A stretch of 64,000 nt of DNA from Pseudomonas sp. P7548. Its GTDB lineage: Bacteria > Pseudomonadota > Gammaproteobacteria > Pseudomonadales > Pseudomonadaceae. A program made the translations under genes and the position numbers. Shown here piece by piece: positions 7,010 through 15,505 of this stretch. Where the stretch lies: assembly GCF_013386585.1 (NCBI RefSeq), contig NZ_JACARO010000073.1, forward strand, positions 1 through 64,000. The letters are read 5' to 3'. Each line of letters begins with the position of its first letter. Positions within the stretch are counted from its first letter, which is position 1. The notes below the pieces were generated by a model, which saw only the letters and a list, made by a program, of their open reading frames with translations, ran no database searches and was not told where the DNA came from.

Positions 7010-8406
7010 GCCGCACTCGCCATTACTCCCTGACCCTGCGCCTGGCGTTGATCTTCGCCTTGCTCGCCTTTGCGCTCCTGGCCACCCTGGGCGTGGCGTT
7101 GTATCGCGAGCTGGAACGCGAGTTGATCAAACGTGACGACGCCGCGCTGATCTATCGCGCAGACCAGTTGCGCAACCTGCTCAACGACAGCAACACGCTG
7201 GACCTGATCAAGACCAAGCCGGAGCTGTTCCAGAACATGCTGGGCAACAGCGAGTCAGTGCTGAGTATCGCGGCACCGGGCCAGACACCGTTGCTGCTGG
7301 TCAACCCGGGCAACATCGAAATGCCTACCGTGACCCCGGTGCCACGGGGCCATGAGCTGGGCTTTTCCGACGTGCACCATTTGCCCGGCGTGAATGGCGT
7401 GCCCTTCGCAACCGTGGCCGCCTCCATCGACTCCGGCGACCTGGGCAGCCTGCAGGTCACCACCGGGCGCTTGATGACCGAACGCACGGCCATGCTCGCC
7501 AGCTATCGCCTGAGCGTATTTGTGTTGGCGACCATCGCCGCGATCATCCTCGCCCTGGTGGGTTACCTGCTGGTCCACCGCGGTCTCGTGCCTCTGCGGC
7601 GCCTGGCCAAGCACGCCCAAGGCATCGGCGTGGGCAACCTGGCCGAACGCCTCGATAGCCACGGTGCGCCCAAAGAACTGCTGCCGATGATCGACTCCTT
7701 CAACACCATGCTGGAGCGACTGGCCAAGGGCTTTGTGCAACTGGGCCAAGTGTCCACCGACATGGCCCACGAGCTGCGCACCCCCATCAACAACCTGTTG
7801 GGGGAAACCCAGGTGGCGCTGCAACAGCACCGCAGCATCGAGAGCTACCAGCAACTGCTGGCCTCCAACGTCGAAGAACTCGAACGCCTGGCGCGGATGC
7901 TCGACAACATGCTGTTCCTGGCCCGCACCGACCCCGCCAGCGCCTTGCGCCAGCGCCAGGAGCTGAGCGCAGCCGACGAAGTGGAGCGCATGGCCGATTA
8001 CTTCGAAGGGCCGGCGAGCGATGTGGACATCAGCATTCTCGCGCAAGGTGACGGCGTGATCTGGGCCGAGCCGATGTTGCTGCGCCGCGCCCTGGCCAAC
8101 CTGTGTGCCAACGCCATCAAATACGGCGCACCGAGTTCCGAGCTGGTGATCGCGGCAGTGCCGAACGCCGAAGGCATCAACCTGAGCGTCAGCAACAGAG
8201 GTGAAACCATTGCAGCGGAACATTTGCCCAGGCTGTTTGAACGCTTCTACCGGGTGGATGAGTCGCGGGAACGTTCGGCTCAGTCCAACGGGCTGGGGTT
8301 GTCGATCGTGGCGACCATCATGCAGTTGCATAACGGGCGGTACAGTGTGAGCAGTGAGGCGGGAGTGACGCGGTTCGAATTGTTCTTTCCGCGTCGGGAG
8401 GCGTGA
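7006..8406 (+). CDS. Heavy-metal sensor histidine kinase, CusS-like
   Basis: This 466-residue membrane kinase has TM1 (about 11-31), a periplasmic sensor loop of about 130 residues, and TM2 (about 166-188). A HAMP linker (HRGLVPLRRLAKHAQGIG) follows, then a HisKA domain with phosphorylated His255 in MAHELRTPINN. The HATPase domain has N box NLCANAIKYG, F box around RLFERFYR and G box SNGLGLSIV. The arrangement is that of the CusS/CopS/IrlS family. It is coupled to the response regulator by an ATGA overlap. Confidence 0.93.
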   Translation: MSRTRHYSLTLRLALIFALLAFALLATLGVALYRELERELIKRDDAALIYRADQLRNLLNDSNTLDLIKTKPELFQNMLGNSESVLSIAAPGQTPLLLVNPGNIEMPTVTPVPRGHELGFSDVHHLPGVNGVPFATVAASIDSGDLGSLQVTTGRLMTERTAMLASYRLSVFVLATIAAIILALVGYLLVHRGLVPLRRLAKHAQGIGVGNLAERLDSHGAPKELLPMIDSFNTMLERLAKGFVQLGQVSTDMAHELRTPINNLLGETQVALQQHRSIESYQQLLASNVEELERLARMLDNMLFLARTDPASALRQRQELSAADEVERMADYFEGPASDVDISILAQGDGVIWAEPMLLRRALANLCANAIKYGAPSSELVIAAVPNAEGINLSVSNRGETIAAEHLPRLFERFYRVDESRERSAQSNGLGLSIVATIMQLHNGRYSVSSEAGVTRFELFFPRREA

Positions 8407-8420
8407 GCGTCACGGGCCGG

Positions 8421-9062
8421 TCAACTGACCTGCCCGCCCGCTTCACTGATATCCACTGTTGTTTGCCAGGCCGCCAAGACTGCCACCCGCAAGCCTTCAA
8501 CCACCGTTTCCAGCGCCATCGAAGGCTGCCCCACTCCCTTCACCTGCCCCGGCAGGTTCGGCACATGAATAAAGCCACTGCGCACGCCGGACTCAACCAA
8601 CGCGTGCTGCAATCGATAGAACACCAGGTTGCACACAAAGGTCCCTGCCGTTTGCGAGACTGATGCCGCAATGCCCGCCTCTCTTACAGCCCTGACCATG
8701 GCCTTGGTCGGCAACGTGGAGAAATAGGCAGCCGGCCCATCAGGCACCACGGTCGTATCAATCGGCTGCGCCCCCAGGTTATCCGGGATTCGCGCATCGT
8801 TAAGGTTGATTGCCACTCGCTCGATTGAAATATCGCTACGCCCAGGCCCCAGACCTGTCGCAATCACCATCGACGGTCGCAACTGGTCGATCAACTGAAC
8901 CAGGCAATCTCCCGCCGTGGCAAAAGCGCATGGCAGTCGACGCGCAACAATTTGCACATCGCTACCGACTTGCATGCCATCCAGCTGGCGAACCGCCTCC
9001 CAGGAAGGGTTTACCACGTCTTGATCAAAGGGCTCGAAGCCCGTCAGCAAAACAGTGTGCAT
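8421..9062 (-). CDS. pcp: Pyroglutamyl-peptidase I
   Basis: This 213-residue cytosolic cysteine peptidase (family C15) removes N-terminal 5-oxoproline from peptides. The catalytic triad is visible: Glu81 (SIERVAIN), Cys144 (TAGTFVCN) and His166 (GFIHVP). The ATG at 9062 gives the usual 213-residue length. An in-frame GTG at 9074 overlaps the stop of the upstream gene (GTGA) and is the alternative start. It is the last gene of an operon with DUF969 and DUF979 membrane proteins, which supports a 5-oxoproline scavenging unit. Confidence 0.95.
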   Translation of the reverse strand: MHTVLLTGFEPFDQDVVNPSWEAVRQLDGMQVGSDVQIVARRLPCAFATAGDCLVQLIDQLRPSMVIATGLGPGRSDISIERVAINLNDARIPDNLGAQPIDTTVVPDGPAAYFSTLPTKAMVRAVREAGIAASVSQTAGTFVCNLVFYRLQHALVESGVRSGFIHVPNLPGQVKGVGQPSMALETVVEGLRVAVLAAWQTTVDISEAGGQVS

Positions 9063-9070
9063 CGTTAGCC

Positions 9071-10021
9071 TCACATCAACAGGTAGAGCAGGACAATATT
9101 GACCACCAGCATCATCAAGGCAGTCGGCAGCTGCGCCTTGATCACGGCATTCTTGTCGGGCAACTCGAGCAACGCTGCCGGCACGATGTTGAAGTTGGCC
9201 GCCATCGGCGTCATCAGCGTACCGCAGTAGCCGGAGAACATGCCGATCGCCGCCATCACGGCCGGGTTACCGCCGTAAATTCCTACCAGCACGGGAACGC
9301 CCACACCACCGGTCATCACCGGGAACGCGGCAAAGCCGTTGCCCATAATCACGGTGAACAAGGCCATGCCCAGCACATAGACCATCACCGCCACTAGCTT
9401 GAAATCCAGGTTGATGTAAGTGGTGGTGACATGGGCGACCGCCGTGCCGACCCCGGCTTCGTTGAACAACAGCCCGAGCATGGCCAGCATCTGCGGCAGC
9501 ACCATGGCCCAGCCCAAGGCTTCGGTCAGGCGTCGTGACTCGCGCAGGGCCTGCACCGGCGTGTCACGGGTCAGCCAGCACGCCAGGCCAAGGGCGATCA
9601 GGCAGCCAATGCCGAGGGAGACGAACGTGGTGTTCTTCGGGTCCAGCAACGCCACGCCGCCGATTTGGGTGTTCTTAAGCAGTACCGAACCAATCACCGT
9701 GGTCAACGGGATCGCCAGCGCCGGGATAAACAGTTTGTGGCCCAGGCGACCGGCACTGGCGCGGGCAGCCTTGTCGTGCAATTGGCCATGGGCCCCGCGC
9801 CCTACACCACCCAACCCTGCGATCAGCGCCATGACCACCACGCCCATCCCAATGACCACCGGCGGCAGGCGCTCGCCCACCAAAAACGGGATGGCGAAGA
9901 GTAACCAGAACAACGCAGTGGACCAGCGTTTGGGGTGGGTTCGATCCAGCAGGATCATGCCCGCCGTGATCAGCAGCAACACACCGGCCAGCCAGTACAG
10001 GTATTGAATGGAGATGATCAT
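9071..10021 (-). CDS. DUF979 membrane protein, predicted 5-oxoproline transporter subunit
   Basis: This 316-residue integral membrane protein with about 8-9 hydrophobic segments belongs to DUF979. The segment GGNPAVMAAIGMFSGYCGTLMTPMAANFNIVP resembles the substrate-pore motifs of ion-coupled transporters. DUF969, DUF979 and pcp are recurrently clustered in bacteria, and the two membrane families are annotated as subunits of a 5-oxoproline transporter. Its start overlaps the DUF969 stop by ATGA, and it overlaps or abuts pcp downstream. Confidence 0.85.
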   Translation of the reverse strand: MIISIQYLYWLAGVLLLITAGMILLDRTHPKRWSTALFWLLFAIPFLVGERLPPVVIGMGVVVMALIAGLGGVGRGAHGQLHDKAARASAGRLGHKLFIPALAIPLTTVIGSVLLKNTQIGGVALLDPKNTTFVSLGIGCLIALGLACWLTRDTPVQALRESRRLTEALGWAMVLPQMLAMLGLLFNEAGVGTAVAHVTTTYINLDFKLVAVMVYVLGMALFTVIMGNGFAAFPVMTGGVGVPVLVGIYGGNPAVMAAIGMFSGYCGTLMTPMAANFNIVPAALLELPDKNAVIKAQLPTALMMLVVNIVLLYLLM

Positions 10022-10734
10022 TGCGCAGCCTCCGCCGAGGTGGCTGCCGGCGTCATGTCGCGGGTGAGCCTTCGGTCAAATCGATGCAGGCGGATCGCGT
10101 GGATGATGAAGGCGCAGATCGCCGTCGGGATGCCCCACACCGCGATGTGCAGGGGCTCCACATCAATCCCCGAGCCCAGCAGGAAGGTGTGCATCAGTGC
10201 AATCGCACCAAAGGCGACGAAGATGTCCTCGCCAAAAAACAGGCCGACGTTGTCGGTCGCCGCGCACATGGCCAGCACTTTGTGGCGCAGTTTATCCGGC
10301 AGCTTGCCATAGCGTTTTTCCGCCGCGCCTTCCGCCATCGGCGCCAGCAACGGGCGCACCATTTGCGGATGCCCGCCCAGGCTGGTCAGGCCCATGGCCG
10401 CGGTGGATTCGCGCACAAACAGGTAGATGATCAGCAGACGCCCGACCGTCGCACGCTCGAACCGCGCGATCCAGTTCTGTGCGTGCAGGCGCAGGCCATG
10501 GCGCTCCAGCAGGCCAATGACCGCCAGGGGCAATAACAGGATCAGTTGCAGGGCGCGGGTCTGAAGGAAACCTTCACCCATGCTGGCGAGAATTTTCTCC
10601 AGCGGAAACTGCGCTGCCAGCCCGGTGGCGATAGCGGCTGCGGTGACCACCAGCAGCGGATTGAAGCGCAAGACAAAGCCAACCACGATGACGAGTACGC
10701 CGATCAACGGCCATAGGTTCACAACAGTTTGCAT
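10018..10734 (-). CDS. DUF969 membrane protein, predicted 5-oxoproline transporter subunit
   Basis: This 238-residue integral membrane protein of the DUF969 family is the first gene of the DUF969-DUF979-pcp operon. The N-terminus contains two hydrophobic helices (LWPLIGVLVIVVGFVLRF and LLVVTAAAIATGLAAQF). A conserved-looking loop RESTAAMGLTSLGGHPQMVRPLLAPM follows. With its partner it likely forms a two-component importer for pyroglutamate released by peptidase action. It was assigned by family and context; no transport evidence is in the sequence itself. Confidence 0.85.
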   Translation of the reverse strand: MQTVVNLWPLIGVLVIVVGFVLRFNPLLVVTAAAIATGLAAQFPLEKILASMGEGFLQTRALQLILLLPLAVIGLLERHGLRLHAQNWIARFERATVGRLLIIYLFVRESTAAMGLTSLGGHPQMVRPLLAPMAEGAAEKRYGKLPDKLRHKVLAMCAATDNVGLFFGEDIFVAFGAIALMHTFLLGSGIDVEPLHIAVWGIPTAICAFIIHAIRLHRFDRRLTRDMTPAATSAEAAQ

Positions 10735-11065
10735 GACGGTGAGGTCCTTGAATGCGCGCTGCGGCGCCGTGATAGCAGGTTGTGAACCAAGGGTTCACAG
10801 CATGAAGGTGGCGTGCAGCCCGGCGCGGTTTTTTATTGTTGACCTTGAAGGTCGAGCGTCAGTGGCGGCAACTTTGCTGCTTGGGGACGGGGGTGTCCAA
10901 CAAGAAAAATTGTTGCTGCAAACCAATAATTCTTGTGGGCGATTGCAGGGCCGGAAGTAACAAGATGTGGACAAACAACCGGGGGGTCGAGCATCGTAGC
11001 GCCGCCCGATTCTCGGGTGCGGCGCCGACACCGGCGCCCCAACCAGCTGTGGATATGGAAATTCA
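10735..11065. other. Divergent intergenic region with short inverted repeats
   Basis: No gene is supported. The region separates the 5-oxoproline operon (leftward) from a lipoprotein gene (rightward). It contains two short inverted repeats: GACCTTGAAGGTC at 10841-10853 (6-base arms, one-base centre) and CAACAA-N6-TTGTTG at 10898-10915. Either could be a regulator site; neither matches a motif I can name. The 3' part is GC-rich. Confidence 0.4.
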
Positions 11066-11611
11066 ATGAAAGCCCCAAAGGTCTTGATCGCTCTCTCGTG
11101 TGCTGTAGCCCTGTCCATGCTGGGTGGTTGCGCCGCCAAGGTAAAAAGTGGCGGTAGCGGCGCGCTGGCCATCCCCGAATCGGCCAAGCAGAACCTCGTG
11201 GTCAGCATCAAAGGCGAAAACCAGGTGGAGCAGAACCCGGACTGGAACCTGCTCAAGCGTGATTGGAACAACGCGCTTGCGGTTGAAGCGCGCCAGGCCG
11301 GCTTCAACCTCACGGAAAGCCCGTCGGTGGCCACCGGTGCCGAAGATGGCGTAGGCATCAGCATCAATGTGAGCAAGTTCCGCTACATCGAACCGGGTTC
11401 GCGCTACGTCGCCGGCGCCCTGGTGGGCAATGCCTGGGTATTCTCGCGTGCCGACTTCTCTGACCTGAAATCCGGTGCGCCCATCGGCTCACGCACCTAC
11501 GACACCTCGTCGTCCGCCTGGGAAGGGATTGCCTCGGCGATGACCCAGAAACAAGTGCAGGCCATTGCCAAGCAATTGATCAGCGACATCAAGAGCGCCA
11601 AAGCCAAGTAA
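11066..11611 (+). CDS. DUF4410-like lipoprotein
   Basis: This 181-residue predicted lipoprotein has a signal sequence with lipobox LGGC (Cys22), followed by a mature domain resembling DUF4410 and related periplasmic families. It has alternating strand-helix segments such as LVVSIKGENQVEQNPDW, IGISINVSKFRYIEPGSRYVAGALVGNAW and a C-terminal helix QVQAIAKQLISDIK. It is likely anchored in the outer or inner membrane facing the periplasm. Function is unknown. It is monocistronic, with a 10-bp stem hairpin after its stop. Confidence 0.75.
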   Translation: MKAPKVLIALSCAVALSMLGGCAAKVKSGGSGALAIPESAKQNLVVSIKGENQVEQNPDWNLLKRDWNNALAVEARQAGFNLTESPSVATGAEDGVGISINVSKFRYIEPGSRYVAGALVGNAWVFSRADFSDLKSGAPIGSRTYDTSSSAWEGIASAMTQKQVQAIAKQLISDIKSAKAK

Positions 11612-11628
11612 TTCGCCTGCAAGAAAGC

Positions 11629-11658
11629 CTCGCTGATGGCCTGAAGGTCATCAGCGAG
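11629..11658. terminator. Bidirectional terminator hairpin
   Basis: CTCGCTGATG and CATCAGCGAG form a perfect 10-bp stem with a 10-base loop, between the convergent lipoprotein and ROK regulator genes. On the minus strand the stem is followed by GGCTTTCTT; on the plus strand by a C/T-rich run. Confidence 0.65.
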
Positions 11659-11668
11659 CCCTCCTCAT

Positions 11669-12871
11669 TCACTCCGGCTTGAGCAACGCCTCATAATCCG
11701 GGCTGATCTCGGCCAGGATCATCAAGGCCGCCGCCCCCAACGCCACCGCATCCTGCCCCGCCGCGCCCATCTGAATACGCGGGTACTGGCGGCCCGAACG
11801 GCTGCTGATCGAACGGCTCAAGGGCTCAAGTCGGGTGATCAAGCGCGCCAGAATGGCGTCGGGCAGAAAGCCGCTGATCAGGATGGTTTGCGGGTCGAGC
11901 ACCGACTCAAGAATGTTGATCGCCTGGCGCAACGCCGGTACCGCCTCATCCAGCCAACCCTCTACGCGCGCGTTGAGCACCTGATCGTTGGCGTCCCAGG
12001 TACCGAGGTCATGATCGGCGGGATATCCCAGGTGCTCCAGCAACGCAGCGATGGAAATGTAGCGCTCCAGGCACCCCTGGTTGCCGCAGAAACACGCTTT
12101 GCCGCCCGGAATGACGGTCATGTGACCGATCTCACCGGCATTGTGCCAATGGCCGGAATACAAACGGTTACCCAAATACAGGCCGGCGCCCAGGCCGCTG
12201 CCGATAAACAAGTGCACAAAATTGTTCAGGTCGCTGGCGATACCGTACAGGCGCTCGCCCATGGTTGCGGCGGTGGCGTCGTTTTCGATCAGCACCGGCA
12301 GGGCGATCTCTTGCTGCAAGCGCAACGGGATAGCGGGATCGTCCCAGCCAGACATCGCCGTCGGCCCCACGGCCGTCATGCCCTCGACGCTGAAAGGCCC
12401 GGGCAACGCAATGCCCACACCGAGAAAGCGGCCCCCAGGCCTTTGCTGCCGAAAGCCTTTGACGTGCTCAAGGATCAGCGGCAACGCCTGCTCGAAAGTG
12501 GGATAGCTGACCGTCAGGGTGACTTGAGCCACCGTCTCACCGAGCAGGTTTAGCAATACCCCGATGATGCAGTGCTGCTCGATATGAAAGCCAATGGAAT
12601 AGCCGCCCTCAGGGTTCAACGACAGCGGCACCGGCGGCTGGCCTCGCCCGCCCTTCTCGGCCGCGTGGGCCAGCAGCACGCCCTCTTCCTGCAACTCGGT
12701 GACGATGTTGGAAATCGTCTGCGCGGTGAGCGAGGTCAGCCGCGTGAGGTCGGCACGGGTCAGACGTCCGCTCTGGCGAATGGCTTCGAGAATCACCCGG
12801 CGATTATGCAAACGGGCGTGTTCGGCGTTGGTGCCGGTGGTGACGGTGCGTGTGTTCGGGAGGTTTTTCAT
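11669..12871 (-). CDS. ROK-family transcriptional repressor (NagC/Mlc type)
   Basis: This 400-residue protein has an N-terminal winged HTH (about 22-75: HNRRVILEAIRQSGRLTRADLTRLTSLTAQTISNIV) fused to a ROK sugar-sensing domain. The ROK signature with zinc-binding cysteines is intact: GEIGHMTV, then CFCGNQGCLERY. Members such as NagC bind sugar phosphates or sugars and release AT-rich operators. It is divergent from an APC permease-ROK kinase-SIS enzyme operon, which it probably represses. An AT-rich inverted repeat lies between the two transcription units. Confidence 0.9.
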   Translation of the reverse strand: MKNLPNTRTVTTGTNAEHARLHNRRVILEAIRQSGRLTRADLTRLTSLTAQTISNIVTELQEEGVLLAHAAEKGGRGQPPVPLSLNPEGGYSIGFHIEQHCIIGVLLNLLGETVAQVTLTVSYPTFEQALPLILEHVKGFRQQRPGGRFLGVGIALPGPFSVEGMTAVGPTAMSGWDDPAIPLRLQQEIALPVLIENDATAATMGERLYGIASDLNNFVHLFIGSGLGAGLYLGNRLYSGHWHNAGEIGHMTVIPGGKACFCGNQGCLERYISIAALLEHLGYPADHDLGTWDANDQVLNARVEGWLDEAVPALRQAINILESVLDPQTILISGFLPDAILARLITRLEPLSRSISSRSGRQYPRIQMGAAGQDAVALGAAALMILAEISPDYEALLKPE

Positions 12872-12893
12872 GGGCCGATAATCCGTGCAGGCG

Positions 12894-12918
12894 ATTAATT
12901 AAATCAAGTTGAATTAAT
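12894..12918. promoter_or_regulatory. Candidate ROK-repressor operator
   Basis: ATTAATT at 12894-12900 and AATTAAT at 12912-12918 form an inverted repeat with 7-base arms and an 11-base spacer. It is the only strongly AT-rich stretch in the divergent region between the ROK regulator and the permease operon. NagC/Mlc-type operators are AT-rich inverted repeats of similar span. Confidence 0.55.
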
Positions 12919-13080
12919 ACTCCTGCTGTGGTTTTCTAGGCGCCTCGGTCTCTCGCACCCACTGCGAATGCCGGTTACGCCCCATAAAAACAATGACGGG
13001 TCGACAGCACCCTCGATGGCAAGCAGGCCCTTTTGCAATCTGCCCTCACGCGTCTGTCACTCGAACAAGAGGTCGTCCCC

Positions 13081-14484
13081 ATGAGCACGCTGACACCCGT
13101 CGATCCGGATTTGCCCAACGGCAAACGCAAAATCGGCCTATTCCCCGCCATCACCCTGAACATGAGCCAGATGTGCGGCGTGGGGCCCTTCATTACCATC
13201 CCGGCCATGATCGTGATCATGGGTGGCCCCCAGGCCTACCTCGGCTGGATCCTCGGCGCGCTGCTGGCGCTGTGTGACGGGCTGGTCTGGGCCGAACTCG
13301 GTGCGTCGCTGCCGGGTGCAGGCGGCACTTACGTCTACCTTCGCGAAGCCTTTGGCAAACGCACCGGCAAGCTGCTGCCATTCCTGTTCGTGTGGACGGC
13401 GATGCTGTTTATCCCGCTGATCATGTCCACCGGCATCATCGGCTTCGTGCAATACCTCACCTGGTTCTGGCCCGACATGAGCCCGACGGCCGGCAACCTG
13501 ATCGGCCTGGCCGTCATCTGGCTGATCATCGTCATGCTTTGGCGCAAGATCGAATCCGTCGCCAAATTGAGCATTGTGCTGTGGGTGATCATGCTAATCA
13601 GCATCGGCGCGCTGATCGCCGCCGCGCTGTCCAACTTCCACGCCGACCTGGCGTTCACCTTCCCGGAAGGCGCGTTTAACCTGGCCGACAGCGGTTTCTG
13701 GTTCGGCATGGCGGGTGGCCTGACCATCGGCATCTATGACTACCTGGGCTATAACACCTCGGCTTACCTGGCTGGCGAAGTCGAGCAGCCGGGCCGTGTG
13801 ATTCCCAAGTCGATCATCCTGTCGATCGTCGGCATCCTGACGATCTACCTGGTGATGCAAGTCGGCGTGCTGGGTGTGGTGGACTGGCACCGCATGCTCG
13901 ATCCGGAATCGGCCGCGTACAAATCCGTCGCCTCCGTGGTGCTCAGCGAAACCTGGGGCAGCACCGCTGCGGGCATTGTTACCGTGCTGATCCTGATCAC
14001 CGCCGTTGCCTCGGTGTTCGCCGGCTTGCTCGGCGGCTCCCGCGTGCCCTTCGAAGCGGCCAAGGACAACGTATTCTTCAGCGCTTTCAGCAAGACCCAC
14101 CCCAAGCATGAGTTCCCCACCTGGGGCATCTTGAGCATGGGCCTGCTGACCTCCGTGGGTTTCATGATCGGCCGGCTGACTGATTTGAACACCCTGATCC
14201 AACTGCTGACGGCGGTGATGATTCTGGTGCAGTCGGTGGCGCAGATCGTCTCGTTGCTGGTGCTGCGCAAGACCAAGCCGCACCTGGCACGGCCTTACAA
14301 AATGTGGCTCTACCCAGTGCCAGCGCTGATTGCGTTGCTGGGCTGGGTCTATATCTATATGGCGTCCAACCACAATGCGCCCGGCGCCTACCCTATCCAG
14401 TGGTCGCTGGTGTGGGTGCTGGCCGGCAGCGTGGCCTATCTGTTCTGGGCACGGGTCCAGCGGTTGTGGCCTTTCAATAAGTGA
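13081..14484 (+). CDS. APC-family permease, probable amino-sugar/amine transporter
   Basis: This 467-residue amino acid-polyamine-organocation superfamily permease has 12 predicted transmembrane helices. TM1 carries the unwound-helix motif region MSQMCGVGPFITIPAMIV, equivalent to the substrate-binding G-rich segment. The start at 13081 follows AAGAGG. Gene order (permease-ROK kinase-SIS enzyme, divergent ROK repressor) points to uptake of an amino sugar such as glucosamine rather than an amino acid. APC carriers handle amine-bearing substrates, so this is chemically reasonable but unproven. Confidence 0.85.
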   Translation: MSTLTPVDPDLPNGKRKIGLFPAITLNMSQMCGVGPFITIPAMIVIMGGPQAYLGWILGALLALCDGLVWAELGASLPGAGGTYVYLREAFGKRTGKLLPFLFVWTAMLFIPLIMSTGIIGFVQYLTWFWPDMSPTAGNLIGLAVIWLIIVMLWRKIESVAKLSIVLWVIMLISIGALIAAALSNFHADLAFTFPEGAFNLADSGFWFGMAGGLTIGIYDYLGYNTSAYLAGEVEQPGRVIPKSIILSIVGILTIYLVMQVGVLGVVDWHRMLDPESAAYKSVASVVLSETWGSTAAGIVTVLILITAVASVFAGLLGGSRVPFEAAKDNVFFSAFSKTHPKHEFPTWGILSMGLLTSVGFMIGRLTDLNTLIQLLTAVMILVQSVAQIVSLLVLRKTKPHLARPYKMWLYPVPALIALLGWVYIYMASNHNAPGAYPIQWSLVWVLAGSVAYLFWARVQRLWPFNK

Positions 14485-14492
14485 TCAATGCA

Positions 14493-15503
14493 ATGCACCA
14501 GACAATGGAATCAACGGGCGCTACGGCGCCCCGGCAAGGCTTGCTGCTGGCGATCGACGTGGGGGGCACCAAGACGCAGGTGGCCTGCTACGACACCGCT
14601 CGCCAGCGCATGAATACGCGGATCCTCGCCACCCACGCCGACGGTTTGTCTGGCGTGCCGGCCCTGCAGCGCATCCTCGACGCAGCGCGCGACTGCGTGG
14701 CGGAATTCGACAGCGCCCAAGTGCTGAGCGTGGCTGCGGTGTTCCCCGGCGTGGTTCGCGGCCCGACCTTGCTGATGGCCCCCAACACACCAGGCTTCGA
14801 GGGGCTCGACTTACAGGCATTGATCGCCCGGGCCTTCGGCAACGTCTGCGTCACCTTGGACAACGATGTGAAAGCCGGCGCCCTAGCGGAAGTACGCTGG
14901 GGCTCGTTGGCCGGTGTCGACAACGCGATCTACCTGAACCTGGGCACTGGGCTTTCTGCCGCCGCCATCGCTAATGGCAAGCTGGTACGCGGGCACAACG
15001 GCGCGGCGATGGAAATCGGGTACCTGCTTTCGCCCTTTATCGACCCGGCGCACCCTGAGCAGTGGGCTACGTTCCAGAACGGCAACGCACCTCTGGAAGA
15101 ACTGTTTTCCGGCAACGCGCTGAGCCGCTTGGCCGATGAAATGCTCGGGCACGGGCACCAGCCCCTGGATTTGTTTGCCAGCGCCAACCCCGAGGTGCGC
15201 AGAGCCCTTGAGCTGCGCATCGCCGCATGTGCCGTACAGGTCGCCAACCTGGCGGTAGCGCTGGACGTGGAGCGCATCGCGATTGGCGGCGGCCTGTATC
15301 GCCAGGCGTCCCTGTTGGCACCGATGATCGAACAACTGATCCACCGCGTGGTGCCCTTCCCACCCGCGCTCACCACCGCGTTTTTCACCCACGATGCGCC
15401 GCTCTGGGGCGCCTTCAGCATGGCCATGGACGCCGCCGGGTTGAACGCCCTCGCCCACCAGTTGATCGCCGCTGGCGAGTCCATTGACGCCCTTGGAGAT
15501 TGA
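14493..15503 (+). CDS. ROK-family sugar kinase, zinc motif absent
   Basis: This kinase of about 336 residues has the ROK ATP-binding loop IDVGGTKTQVA near the N-terminus, the catalytic region TLDNDVKAGALAE, and NLGTGLSAAAIANGKLVRG. The usual zinc-binding cluster (G-H-x9-C-x-C-G-x2-G-C) is missing: after MEIGYLLS the sequence runs to PEQWATFQNG with no cysteines. It probably phosphorylates the sugar imported by the upstream permease. The start is uncertain. A GTG at 14481 overlaps the permease stop (GTGA), and ATGs at 14493 and 14505 are alternatives; none has a strong ribosome site. Confidence 0.85.
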   Translation: MHQTMESTGATAPRQGLLLAIDVGGTKTQVACYDTARQRMNTRILATHADGLSGVPALQRILDAARDCVAEFDSAQVLSVAAVFPGVVRGPTLLMAPNTPGFEGLDLQALIARAFGNVCVTLDNDVKAGALAEVRWGSLAGVDNAIYLNLGTGLSAAAIANGKLVRGHNGAAMEIGYLLSPFIDPAHPEQWATFQNGNAPLEELFSGNALSRLADEMLGHGHQPLDLFASANPEVRRALELRIAACAVQVANLAVALDVERIAIGGGLYRQASLLAPMIEQLIHRVVPFPPALTTAFFTHDAPLWGAFSMAMDAAGLNALAHQLIAAGESIDALGD

Positions 15504-15505
15504 TC

